The notes under the pieces were generated by a model. It saw only the letters and a program-made list of their open reading frames with translations. It ran no database searches and was not told the origin of the DNA. A DNA stretch of 64,000 nucleotides from Clostridia bacterium (GTDB taxonomy: Bacteria > Bacillota > Clostridia > Christensenellales > Borkfalkiaceae): contig JAFQGG010000007.1 in the NCBI GenBank assembly GCA_017415505.1, forward strand, positions 21,633 to 85,632. Reading direction: 5' to 3'. Within the stretch, counting starts at the first letter, position 1, and each line of letters opens with the position of its first letter. Below, in pieces: positions 10,080 to 17,246 of the stretch. A program made the position numbers and the translations under genes.

Positions 10080-10679
10080 CTATTGTATAAATAAGAAGCG
10101 GACGGGCGAGGGAAACGCGCTTGCCACGGTGATTGCGTACCGTTCGTGATCGATTACCGCCGTTTGCGTGTTTAGCGAAACGGTAGGGGAGGGGGCGGTA
10201 AAAAACGCGGGGGCGTCAAGGAGCTTGAACGCACTTTCCTTTTCCGTCCATTTGCGTATCCAATACGCCGTTTTTTCTTCTTCGCTTTGTAGCTCGCACC
10301 CAAACGCAAATTCTTCTTCCGTGAGAACTTTTCGCAGGAAATCCGTTCGTTTTAACGGCGCGACGCGTTGGATATCCACGCCCACGGGGGCGTTGGAGAG
10401 TGCGACGGCGACGGCGGACACGCTGTGGGATAAGGAAAATTCCACGCGGTCGCTTTTCCATTTTCCGTTTTCGGATTTGGTAAAGCGAAGATCGGTTATG
10501 GACGCGCCGAGAAAGTCTTGCACGGCGCGTTCCAACAGCTTCCACGCGCAATACTTTTCCTTGCGCACCTTTTCGCTTGCGCACGCCTCTATTTCCCGCT
10601 GTCGCGCGGGCGGATACAGCGTATCCTGTCCGTATTGAGCGGGGATTTTTGCGTAATATACTTGAATGCGGTTTTCCAT
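10080..10679 (-). CDS. 4'-phosphopantetheinyl transferase, Sfp type
   Basis: The 199-residue protein carries the Sfp/AcpT signatures: SLSHS, then GVDIQRV (about residue 100; Mg-binding Asp), then WIRKWTEKESAFK (about 140; the conserved WTxKES block). The enzyme moves phosphopantetheine from CoA to a Ser of acyl- or peptidyl-carrier proteins. Length suits the AcpS2/Sfp class rather than the 120-aa AcpS class. No NRPS or PKS gene is in the window, so a housekeeping or fatty-acid role is possible. It is convergent with the lipoprotein gene. Confidence 0.85.
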   Translation of the reverse strand: MENRIQVYYAKIPAQYGQDTLYPPARQREIEACASEKVRKEKYCAWKLLERAVQDFLGASITDLRFTKSENGKWKSDRVEFSLSHSVSAVAVALSNAPVGVDIQRVAPLKRTDFLRKVLTEEEFAFGCELQSEEEKTAYWIRKWTEKESAFKLLDAPAFFTAPSPTVSLNTQTAVIDHERYAITVASAFPSPVRFLFIQ

Positions 10680-10697
10680 AGTTTATAGTATATCACA

Positions 10698-10720
10698 TTT
10701 TCTTGCCATTGGCAAGAAAA
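10698..10720. repeat. Perfect 10-bp inverted repeat
   Basis: TTTTCTTGCC (10698-10707) and its complement (10711-10720) flank a 3-nt loop, just upstream of the phosphopantetheinyl transferase start on the minus strand. It could be an operator or an RNA hairpin in the intergenic transcript. Confidence 0.5.
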
Positions 10721-10744
10721 AAGCCACGCTTTTTAAGCGTGGCT
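10717..10744 (-). terminator. Terminator of the membrane-protein triplet
   Basis: On the minus strand a stem of AGCCACGCTT paired with AAGCGTGGCT, with a 3-nt loop, is followed by a T-run. It lies 8 bp after the stop of the last of the three paralogous membrane-protein genes. Confidence 0.85.
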
Positions 10745-10751
10745 GGTATTT

Positions 10752-11267
10752 TTACAGGGTGGACTCGAAACCGATAAGCGGTACGGGAAGGATCTGTGCG
10801 AGCGCGGGAACCCAAGCGGTCACGACGCAAAAGACGAGGAACAACCCGATCGCAATAAACAGGAGTCTAAACAAAAAGCTTTTCGTGAGCTGGAAAGAGT
10901 TTGCCACCAAGAAAATATAGAGCGCGATATGCCCGATTTGCTGTCCTATGGAAAGGGTGGATTTCAACCAAGGCGCAAGAGAAGGTTCTACGCCGAACAA
11001 GGCGAAAATATCGAGAACTGCGCCGGGAAGCGCGACCAAAAAGCACGCCAACAGGGATATGAGAACCCAGCCTAATTTCGCGTCGCTGGGGAGCGAAATG
11101 ACGGCTATATAGCTTAAAGCAAACAAAACGGTGACGGCGTAGGAAAGGTTTTGTGCTACGTTTTCCTGCATATGATTTCCGGCGCAAAGATACACCAACC
11201 AAATGACGGCAAACGCCAATAATACGAGGGCGGAAAGCGCCGACGCGGTTTTATTTTTTTCAGACAT
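10752..11267 (-). CDS. Four-TM membrane protein, paralogue 1 of a tandem triplet
   Basis: The start at 11267 is chosen for GGAGG 7 bp upstream. 171 residues with four to five hydrophobic helices. It shares with the next gene the motifs ALVLL.FAVIWLVYLCAGNHM near the N-terminus and a C-terminal PVPLIGFE motif. I do not recognise the family. The three genes lie head to tail with short gaps and share one terminator, so they are probably co-transcribed from a promoter near 12.2 kb. Confidence 0.75.
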   Translation of the reverse strand: MSEKNKTASALSALVLLAFAVIWLVYLCAGNHMQENVAQNLSYAVTVLFALSYIAVISLPSDAKLGWVLISLLACFLVALPGAVLDIFALFGVEPSLAPWLKSTLSIGQQIGHIALYIFLVANSFQLTKSFLFRLLFIAIGLFLVFCVVTAWVPALAQILPVPLIGFESTL

Positions 11268-11321
11268 AGTATACCTCCGTGAAAACGAATCGCCGCGATT
11301 ATTGGAACGCGGCAATTTTTT

Positions 11322-11846
11322 TTATAAAATGGGTTCAAAACCGATAAGCGGTACGGGGAAATGCGCGGCGAGGAAGGGGATCCATTCCACGACGACGCAG
11401 AAAATCAAGAAACTGCCGATCACGATAAAAATTACGCGGAAAATAAAGCTGTCCGTCAAATGGTACGCGTTGGTGATAAGCACCACGTACAAAATGATAT
11501 GCGTAATTTTTTGAGATACGTAGAACAGTTCTTTAATTAAAGGGAAAATGGTAAGATCGATATTGCTTGCCTTGAAGATATCCACGATCGTGGCGGGTAT
11601 CGTTCCGAACATGGCGAGCATCATTACGATAATCAACCATTTCGGCATTACTTTATAAGAAAATACCAGCTTTACGACGTAGGTCGTCAAGGAAAGAATG
11701 GAAACGGCGAGGGAAAGTCTTTGCGCCACGACGGGATCCATATGATTGCCCGCGCAAAGGTATACCAGCCAAATAACGGCAAACGAAAGCAAAACGAGCG
11801 CCGAAAGGGAGTTCGCGAGCTTTCTTTTTCGAATCGTTTCAGGCAT
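11322..11846 (-). CDS. Four-TM membrane protein, paralogue 2 of a tandem triplet
   Basis: 174 residues. The N-terminal helix (ALVLLSFAVIWLVYLCAG) and the end (FPVPLIGFE) match paralogue 1 almost residue for residue, while the central loops diverge. A good Shine-Dalgarno (GGAGGA) lies 7 bp upstream of the ATG. Function unknown. Retention of the first helix and the tail while the middle changes suggests the ends form the functional or assembly surface. Confidence 0.75.
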   Translation of the reverse strand: MPETIRKRKLANSLSALVLLSFAVIWLVYLCAGNHMDPVVAQRLSLAVSILSLTTYVVKLVFSYKVMPKWLIIVMMLAMFGTIPATIVDIFKASNIDLTIFPLIKELFYVSQKITHIILYVVLITNAYHLTDSFIFRVIFIVIGSFLIFCVVVEWIPFLAAHFPVPLIGFEPIL

Positions 11847-11858
11847 GATCTTCCTCCG

Positions 11859-12164
11859 TTAGAATCCGATCGTGGGAAGGTTCAAAAATTCCCGAATCGC
11901 GGGCACCCAACCCGCAACCACGCACAAAATCAAGAACGCGGCGATCACCAAGAACACGAGCTTAAACAGCGTGCTGTCAAACGCGCCCCACGCGTTGTAC
12001 AAGAGTACGAAATAGGTGAGAATGAGCATAACGTTCATAGCGATACTCACGCCGTTTTCCACGTTTGCGTCCACTTCGCTACCCAAGCAAAGACGGATTA
12101 CCCATAAGGTACAAAACCCGATAAGGACGAGCGCGGAAATGATTTTATCCAATTCCTTCTTCAT
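11859..12164 (-). CDS. Short three-TM member of the membrane-protein triplet
   Basis: The start at 12164 has GGAGG 8 bp upstream. 101 residues: a first helix like that of its neighbours (ISALVLIGFCTLWVIRLCLG), a shortened middle, and a C-terminal LPTIGF corresponding to the PLIGFE end of the paralogues. It is first in the operon. It looks like a family member that lost a central helical pair; function unknown. Confidence 0.7.
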   Translation of the reverse strand: MKKELDKIISALVLIGFCTLWVIRLCLGSEVDANVENGVSIAMNVMLILTYFVLLYNAWGAFDSTLFKLVFLVIAAFLILCVVAGWVPAIREFLNLPTIGF

Positions 12165-12279
12165 ATGTAATACCTCCGACAAAATTGTCCAACGAATATA
12201 TTATAACACAAATCGCGCGCGCACGCAAGCGTTTTTAAGATCATTAACAAAAAATGCCAAGGCGTGCGCGCGCAACCGC

Positions 12280-12308
12280 TTGACTTTTTTTACGGCGCAT
12301 AGTATACT
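12280..12308 (+). promoter_or_regulatory. Sigma-A-type promoter reading toward mgsA
   Basis: TTGACT (12280-12285), a 17-bp spacer and TATACT (12303-12308). The -10 overlaps the left tip of the long palindrome, so the palindrome would be transcribed as a structured leader of the methylglyoxal synthase gene. Confidence 0.7.
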
Positions 12309-12584
12309 ATAAAGGAATAAAACGAACCTGCCTCAAAGCGCGTCTTTTCGGCTCTTTTCCGCTCGTCGTCATTATAATACGGTAAGTATAATTGCTTCCT
12401 CCTCACGAAAAATAGCTCAAAAAACCGCACATTGAGGTGCGAAGCAATTTTCAGCGACCGAATTTTAGAGATAGACGAGGCGAAAGCCGAAGAGCAACCA
12501 AACGGTTTATCAAGGCTTTTAACGAAGTATAGCGCAAAATTCGGCGCTTAAATCAGGTTCGGCTTATTTCTTTATAGTATAATA
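12300..12584. repeat. Long imperfect palindrome (MITE-like or structured leader)
   Basis: The outer arms (12300-12330 and 12554-12584) are inverted copies: TATACTATAAAG, then AATAA, then CGAACCTG, with few mismatches. Further in, a CTTTTCGGCTCTT-type arm near 12342-12366 pairs with 12475-12495. At the centre AATTGCTTC (12390-12398) pairs with GAAGCAATT (12441-12449), and CCTCA with TGAGG. No ORF inside is convincing. A shorter relative with the same tips lies at 25311-25368, which favours a repeat family. Confidence 0.7.
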
Positions 12585-12605
12585 AAAGAAAAAGAGGAAC
12601 GAAAG

Positions 12606-12992
12606 ATGAAGAACAAACGGGTAAAAACGATTGCGCTCATTGCGCACGATAATAAAAAAGCGGCGATCGTGAATTGGGCGTTGAAGAATAAAGAAACGCT
12701 GGCAAAATACGAGCTTTGCGGAACGGGTACGACGGCGAAACTTATCGCGGAAGCGACCGATTTGAAAGTGAAACGCTATCTTTCCGGTCCGCTCGGCGGA
12801 GATCAACAAATCGGCGCGAAAGTGGCGGAAGGGAAAATCGATATCGTCATTTTCTTTTGGGATCCGCTCGAATCGCAACCGCACGATCCCGACGTGAAAG
12901 CGCTTTTGCGTATCGCGGTGGTGTACGATATTCCTATCGCGACGAACAAGGCGACCGCCGATTACGTAATTCATTCTGCGTTTTTGCACTGA
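12606..12992 (+). CDS. mgsA: Methylglyoxal synthase
   Basis: 128 residues covering the whole MgsA fold. Conserved features: ALIAHDNKK at the N-terminus (His, Asp), TGTTA (phosphate loop, residues 39-43), SGPLGGDQQIG (about 60-70), FFWDPLESQPHDPDV (catalytic Asp and the DP..PH.PD signature) and IPIATNKATAD. It converts dihydroxyacetone phosphate to methylglyoxal plus phosphate, bypassing lower glycolysis when phosphate is short. It stands alone behind the long palindrome, with a GAGGAACG Shine-Dalgarno. Confidence 0.97.
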   Translation: MKNKRVKTIALIAHDNKKAAIVNWALKNKETLAKYELCGTGTTAKLIAEATDLKVKRYLSGPLGGDQQIGAKVAEGKIDIVIFFWDPLESQPHDPDVKALLRIAVVYDIPIATNKATADYVIHSAFLH

Positions 12993-12999
12993 TCAAATA

Positions 13000-13240
13000 T
13001 GCCCTTTTGCGCATACGACAGGATTCGACGCTCGAAAAAAGTCGATTTCTCCCGTATGCGTACACCCGCATTTGCGGTTATCCCCATACGGCAAAAAAAG
13101 CGGGGAAGGGATACGGTTCGACAAAATTCGCAAAATGAAAAAATCCCCCTCGATAGGGGAGATAGGGCTATACCGTGTATGGGGCGAATCGAAAAATATA
13201 TGCGTTTACCCGCATTTTTATCGGACGAAAACGTCCAAAC
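13000..13240. other. Gene-free intergenic stretch with hairpins and a direct repeat
   Basis: No convincing gene lies between 12993 and 13348. The stretch has a direct repeat TATGCGTNNACCCGCATTT (13055-13073 and 13199-13217, 17 of 19 identical). Each copy is itself semi-palindromic. CCCCATAC (13082-13089) pairs with GTATGGGG (13177-13184), and there is an internal TCCCC..GGGGA hairpin (13144-13160). It may be a degenerate palindromic repeat. Confidence 0.4.
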
Positions 13241-13243
13241 GAT

Positions 13244-13295
13244 ATATGAACGCATGAACATATGTACATATGCACATATGTTCATGCGTTCATAT
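13244..13295. repeat. Perfect 22-bp inverted repeat with 8-bp loop
   Basis: The arms at 13244-13265 and 13274-13295 are exact reverse complements. They are built from CATATG-, GAAC- and GCATG-type words. It lies immediately downstream of the YfcE-gene terminator and is too symmetric to be chance. Confidence 0.8.
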
Positions 13296-13300
13296 GTTCT

Positions 13301-13340
13301 AAAAAAGAAAAACGCGCTCGCGATTATAAAAGCGAGCGCG
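13301..13340 (-). terminator. Terminator of the phosphoesterase gene
   Basis: CGCGCTCGC (13313-13321) pairs with GCGAGCGCG (13332-13340). On the minus strand a T-rich tract follows, just past the stop of the YfcE-like gene. Confidence 0.8.
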
Positions 13341-13348
13341 TAAATTTT

Positions 13349-13897
13349 TTAGAGGGGTAATTTCTCGAAAACTTCTCCCGTGGCGAGATTTATCCAAGAG
13401 AGCGCGTTTTCGTCGAGCAGTACGCAGGCGTGGGGCGTGCCCGCTTTGGGCAAAGCCACGCTTCCGTCGTTGATATACCAAGCCCCGTTTGGCAAAAGCT
13501 TAAAACAAGGATCGTGGAAGTGTCCGTTCAAAAGAATATCGCCTGTTTTTAGAAGGGGCGGGTTTTCCGCGTTGAATAAATGTCCGTGCGTGACGAACAC
13601 CGTTTTGCCGTGATGCGTGAACAGCGCGTAATCGGCGAGGCAGGGAAATTCGAGGACCATTTGATCCACCTCGCTGTCGCAATTCCCGCGTACGGCGAGA
13701 ATTTTCTCTTTCACGCCGTTGAGCGAGGCGAATACCCGTTTGGGATCGTAACCCTCGGGCAGAGGGTTTCTCGGGCCGTGATAGAGAAGATCGCCGAGCA
13801 AGACCAATTTATCCGCCTTTTCGCGGTGAAAAATTTGCAAAAGCGCGTCGCACCAATGCGCCGAGCCGTGTATATCCGAAGCGATAAGATATTTCAT
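13349..13897 (-). CDS. yfcE: YfcE-type metallophosphoesterase
   Basis: 182 residues with all calcineurin-fold motifs: SDIHG (residues 8-12), GDLLYHG (35-41), GNCD (72-75), THGH (about 104) and GHFHDP (about 125). These bind two divalent metals. E. coli YfcE hydrolyses phosphodiesters such as bis-p-nitrophenyl phosphate; its natural substrate is uncertain. The gene lies 21 bp downstream of the MDR dehydrogenase on the same strand and is probably co-transcribed with it. Confidence 0.92.
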   Translation of the reverse strand: MKYLIASDIHGSAHWCDALLQIFHREKADKLVLLGDLLYHGPRNPLPEGYDPKRVFASLNGVKEKILAVRGNCDSEVDQMVLEFPCLADYALFTHHGKTVFVTHGHLFNAENPPLLKTGDILLNGHFHDPCFKLLPNGAWYINDGSVALPKAGTPHACVLLDENALSWINLATGEVFEKLPL

Positions 13898-13918
13898 AAA
13901 AACCTCTTCAAAAGCGCG

Positions 13919-14917
13919 TTAGAAAATAAATTTCACGACGTCCATTTGTTCGGGCAGGTTTGCCCCGCTACCAAGCAAGTTGGCGTATTTTTCCATGAGC
14001 GAAGGAAGTTCTTCCTCTTTATAACTGCAATAGGAGAACGCCGAGTAGTTGACGGCTTTTTGCGCAAGCAAATTGATTGCCGTAGAAACGAATTCCCTGC
14101 TTTCGGTAATGCCCTTGATCGTGATATTGTGTTTCATGGCGTATTCGAGGTTGACGTGGATACTTTTGCCCGTGGGCGCGCAAAAGCATACGCACGCGTC
14201 GCGTTTGAGCAAGGGGAAAATCACGGACGGCTCGCTACGGTTGCCGTACGCCATGTATACCGCGCCGTCGGCAAATTTACCGCCCGTCACGGCGTTTACA
14301 TTCTCTTTGAGCGTTTCGTCGTTGGGGAAGGTGTAATAAATCCCGCTCTTTTTCGCGCGCGCCAGCCGTTCGGCGTTGTTGTCCGCAAGAATGGGCACGG
14401 CGCGGTGGTAGATAAGGATTTGGCAAAGCACGTTGGCGTATAACCCCGCGCCCAACACGAGTACGTGCTGTCCGACGGTGATTTGCATTTCGTCGATCAC
14501 GCGCTCGGCGAGCGCGATCGCGTCGATTAGGAACGCGCCTTCGTCCGTAACGGACGAGGGGAGCGGATACACGTCGTCCACGCCCGCAAGTACGAAGTCA
14601 CGGTAAAACCCGTCCGAGGTTTCACCCGCGATTTTCAAGCCGTCGGGGGAAAGTTCGTCTTCGGTGATCCCCGCAAGGTACACCCGTTCGCCCTTTTTAA
14701 TAAAGGAATCCTCGTTTGCCTCCGTTACCTGTCCGATGGCGAGCCGACCGGGGATAAAGGGGGATTTGACTTTGATTGCGCCCGAATAGACGGCGACGTC
14801 CGATTCGGTTAAAAGCGCCTTGGTGATTTTTACCTTTACCTTATCCGAGGAAAGTTTCAAATCGGGGGAGAGCACGTGTTGCAAATTGTGCGGATAAGCG
14901 AGTTGCCATACTTTCAT
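13919..14917 (-). CDS. MDR-family alcohol-dehydrogenase-like protein lacking zinc ligands
   Basis: 332 residues: a GroES-like N-terminal half (about 1-130) and a Rossmann half with VLVLGAGLYANV (about 153-164). The usual GHE motif is replaced by GRLAIGQV and no CxxCxxCx7C structural-zinc loop is visible. Zinc-dependent alcohol dehydrogenase activity is therefore unlikely. A quinone-reductase-like, threonine-dehydrogenase-derived or ribitol-5-phosphate reductase-like role is possible (inference). The next gene on the same strand is the phosphoesterase. Confidence 0.7.
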   Translation of the reverse strand: MKVWQLAYPHNLQHVLSPDLKLSSDKVKVKITKALLTESDVAVYSGAIKVKSPFIPGRLAIGQVTEANEDSFIKKGERVYLAGITEDELSPDGLKIAGETSDGFYRDFVLAGVDDVYPLPSSVTDEGAFLIDAIALAERVIDEMQITVGQHVLVLGAGLYANVLCQILIYHRAVPILADNNAERLARAKKSGIYYTFPNDETLKENVNAVTGGKFADGAVYMAYGNRSEPSVIFPLLKRDACVCFCAPTGKSIHVNLEYAMKHNITIKGITESREFVSTAINLLAQKAVNYSAFSYCSYKEEELPSLMEKYANLLGSGANLPEQMDVVKFIF

Positions 14918-15048
14918 ATAAAAACCGTTTTACCTCGTTCGCATTGGAATTTTGGCGCAAAAAAGCCGTTTGCACCGTGCGAACAAGATAAGTATACCGC
15001 ATTTTCAGGAAATTTGCAACTATTTTTTGCAAATTGGCGCAAAAACAG

Positions 15049-15077
15049 TTGACTGTAATTAAAAAAAGCGTTATAAT
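15049..15077 (+). promoter_or_regulatory. Promoter of rpmE
   Basis: TTGACT (15049-15054), a 17-bp spacer and TATAAT (15072-15077), 42 bp before the rpmE start. Near consensus, as expected for a ribosomal protein gene. Confidence 0.9.
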
Positions 15078-15119
15078 TGGTAAGCATGAAAAGAAAAACG
15101 AATAGTGAGGTGAACATAA

Positions 15120-15323
15120 ATGAAAGCGGACATTCATCCTAAGTATCACGAAGTCACGGTTACTTGCGCTTGCGGTGCAACCTTCAAAACCGGGACGACG
15201 AAAGATTGTGAAGTGTTGAAAGTGGATATCTGCAGCAACTGCCACCCCTTCTTCACGGGCAAGCAGAAGTTGGTTGATACCGGTGGACGTATCGATAAGT
15301 TCAAGAAGAGATACGGTTTGTAA
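15120..15323 (+). CDS. rpmE: Ribosomal protein bL31, zinc-binding form
   Basis: 67 residues beginning [12 protein letters not shown], with four Cys in two pairs (TCACG near the N-terminus and ICSNCHPF at about 37-43) that form the zinc site of the C+ type of L31. The end [13 protein letters not shown] is the usual finish. It sits at the subunit interface of the 70S ribosome. Monocistronic: its own promoter and terminator flank it. Confidence 0.98.
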   Translation: MKADIHPKYHEVTVTCACGATFKTGTTKDCEVLKVDICSNCHPFFTGKQKLVDTGGRIDKFKKRYGL

Positions 15324-15332
15324 GGAAAAAGG

Positions 15333-15366
15333 TGCGGCTTTAAGGATTGCTTAAAGTCGCATTTTT
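15333..15366 (+). terminator. rpmE terminator
   Basis: TGCGGCTTTAAG pairs with CTTAAAGTCGCA across a 5-nt loop (one mismatch), then TTTTT. Confidence 0.9.
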
Positions 15367-15398
15367 ACTTTGATTGTTTTTTGTTTATAAGGTAAAGT

Positions 15399-17228
15399 AT
15401 GAAAGAGAAAAAACGAGCCTGCGTTTCCATCGGCGGGCAAGCGGTCATGGAAGGGGTCATGATGCGGGGGGAAAGGTCCATGGCGACCGCCGTCCGCGAT
15501 CCCGAGGGCGTGATACAGGTGGAGTCGGAACGGCTTACGCCTCCCGAAAAAAGAAGTAAATTTTCCCGTTTCCCTTTCGTGCGCGGTGTGGTGAATTTCG
15601 TGCGTTCGCTCGTGGACGGCAACCGTATCTTAATGCGGAGCGCGGACGTAGCGACGACGGACGACGACGTGCCCACCAAGGCAGAGAAATGGTTGGAAGA
15701 AAAACATAAAGTAAGTTTGAGCGGTATCCTCGACGCGGTCGCGGTCGTTTTGGGGGTAGTGCTCGCGCTGTTGATTTTTATTGCGTTGCCCCAATGGATT
15801 ACGGGCTTTTTGCCGTTTGAGAAAACGGACGCGGGTTTGGACGGGCTGTGGTTCAATTTGATCGAAGGCGGTATACGGCTGTTGATTTTCGTGGCGTATA
15901 TCTTGCTCGTTTCGTTGATTCCCTCGCTCAAACGGGTGTTCATGTATCACGGCGCGGAGCATAAAACGATCTCTTGCTACGAGGCGGGGAAAGAGCTTAC
16001 CGTGGAGAACGTGCGCGCCTGTTCGCGCGTGCACGACCGTTGCGGTACGACCTTCCTTTTTATCGTCATGATCGTGAGTATTCTCGTATTTTCCCTCGTC
16101 AACGTGGGAATCGCCTCGCTTGGCGTGTACACGGAAAACGATAAGCTCAACGGGCTTATCCGATTTTTGTTCAAGATCGCGATGCTTCCCGTCGTTGCGG
16201 GCGTTTCGTACGAGATTTTGCGCTTGCTTTCCAAGACGAAAAGCAAATTTTTCTTGATATTCAAATTCCCCGGCTTATTGTTGCAACGGCTCACCACGCG
16301 CGAACCCGAGGACGGCATGATCGAATGCGCGATCAAGGCGTTTACCACCGTTTTGGAAATGGACGCGGACGAGAGCGTGCCCGAGCGCGTATTCGCAACG
16401 CCCGGAAAAATGAGCTTGCTGTTGAAGAACACGAAAAAACGCTTTGCTTCGGCGGGGATCGACGAAGAGGACGCGGAGTGGATTTTCGCGCTCACGCTCG
16501 ATATCCCGAAGAGCGCGGTGGCGACGGAAGAACGCATTTTGAAGGTGGCGCAAGCCAAGGAAATTATCCGCATAGCGGACGAACGCTTGACGGGCAGACC
16601 GCTTTGGTATATTATAGGCGATACCGATTTTTGCGGTTATAAAATTAAGGTGGACGAAAGAGTGCTCATTCCCCGTCCCGAAACGGAGGAGCTTGCCATG
16701 CTCGTCGTGGGCGCGGCGGAGGAAGGACAAAGTATCCTCGATCTTTGTACGGGTAGCGGTGCAATCGCCGTAGCGGTGTATAAAGAGCTGGAAAAATACG
16801 GCAGAAAGGCGAAAGTGACGGCGGTGGATATTAGCGAGGACGCGCTTGCGCTCGCGAAAGAAAACGCCACGCTCAACGAGGCGGAAATCACCTTCGTGCA
16901 GTCCGATTTGTTCACCCGCCTTCGCGGACGGTTTGATATTATCGTTTCCAATCCCCCGTATATCCCCTCGGCGGATATCGAGGGTTTGCAACGGGAGGTT
17001 AAGGACCACGAGCCCCGCCTTGCGCTCGACGGCGGAGCGGACGGTTTGGACTTGTACCGCCGTATCGCGTCCGAAGCGTCCAAGTATCTCACGCGCGGGG
17101 GTATGCTCGTCATGGAAGTGGGCGAGGGCGAAGCGCAAAGCGTCGTGAAGATGTTCAAGTACGCTTCGTATACTATGATTATCAAAGATTTTAACGGCGT
17201 GGATAGGTACGTGAAAGTAGTGCTGTAA
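15399..17228 (+). CDS. prmC: YqhQ (DUF1385) fused to PrmC release-factor glutamine methyltransferase
   Basis: 609 residues in one frame. Residues 1 to about 310 are YqhQ/DUF1385: GGQAVMEGVMMRG, four TM helices, and YHGAEHKTISCYE. Residues about 335-609 are PrmC: an N-terminal helical domain, GDTDFCG, PRPETEEL, LDLCTGSGAIA (SAM-binding) and SNPPYIP (catalytic NPPY). PrmC methylates the Gln of GGQ in RF1/RF2, and prfA (RF1) starts 19 bp downstream, so enzyme and substrate share an operon. The fusion would tether PrmC to the membrane. YqhQ has no settled function. Confidence 0.93.
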   Translation: MKEKKRACVSIGGQAVMEGVMMRGERSMATAVRDPEGVIQVESERLTPPEKRSKFSRFPFVRGVVNFVRSLVDGNRILMRSADVATTDDDVPTKAEKWLEEKHKVSLSGILDAVAVVLGVVLALLIFIALPQWITGFLPFEKTDAGLDGLWFNLIEGGIRLLIFVAYILLVSLIPSLKRVFMYHGAEHKTISCYEAGKELTVENVRACSRVHDRCGTTFLFIVMIVSILVFSLVNVGIASLGVYTENDKLNGLIRFLFKIAMLPVVAGVSYEILRLLSKTKSKFFLIFKFPGLLLQRLTTREPEDGMIECAIKAFTTVLEMDADESVPERVFATPGKMSLLLKNTKKRFASAGIDEEDAEWIFALTLDIPKSAVATEERILKVAQAKEIIRIADERLTGRPLWYIIGDTDFCGYKIKVDERVLIPRPETEELAMLVVGAAEEGQSILDLCTGSGAIAVAVYKELEKYGRKAKVTAVDISEDALALAKENATLNEAEITFVQSDLFTRLRGRFDIIVSNPPYIPSADIEGLQREVKDHEPRLALDGGADGLDLYRRIASEASKYLTRGGMLVMEVGEGEAQSVVKMFKYASYTMIIKDFNGVDRYVKVVL

Positions 17229-17246
17229 CGGCGGGAGGACGGCGAT

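Noticed and set aside
13055-13217. Possible CRISPR-like repeats (two 19-bp near-copies)
   Set aside because: Only two copies, 144 bp apart, with no regular spacing and no cas gene.
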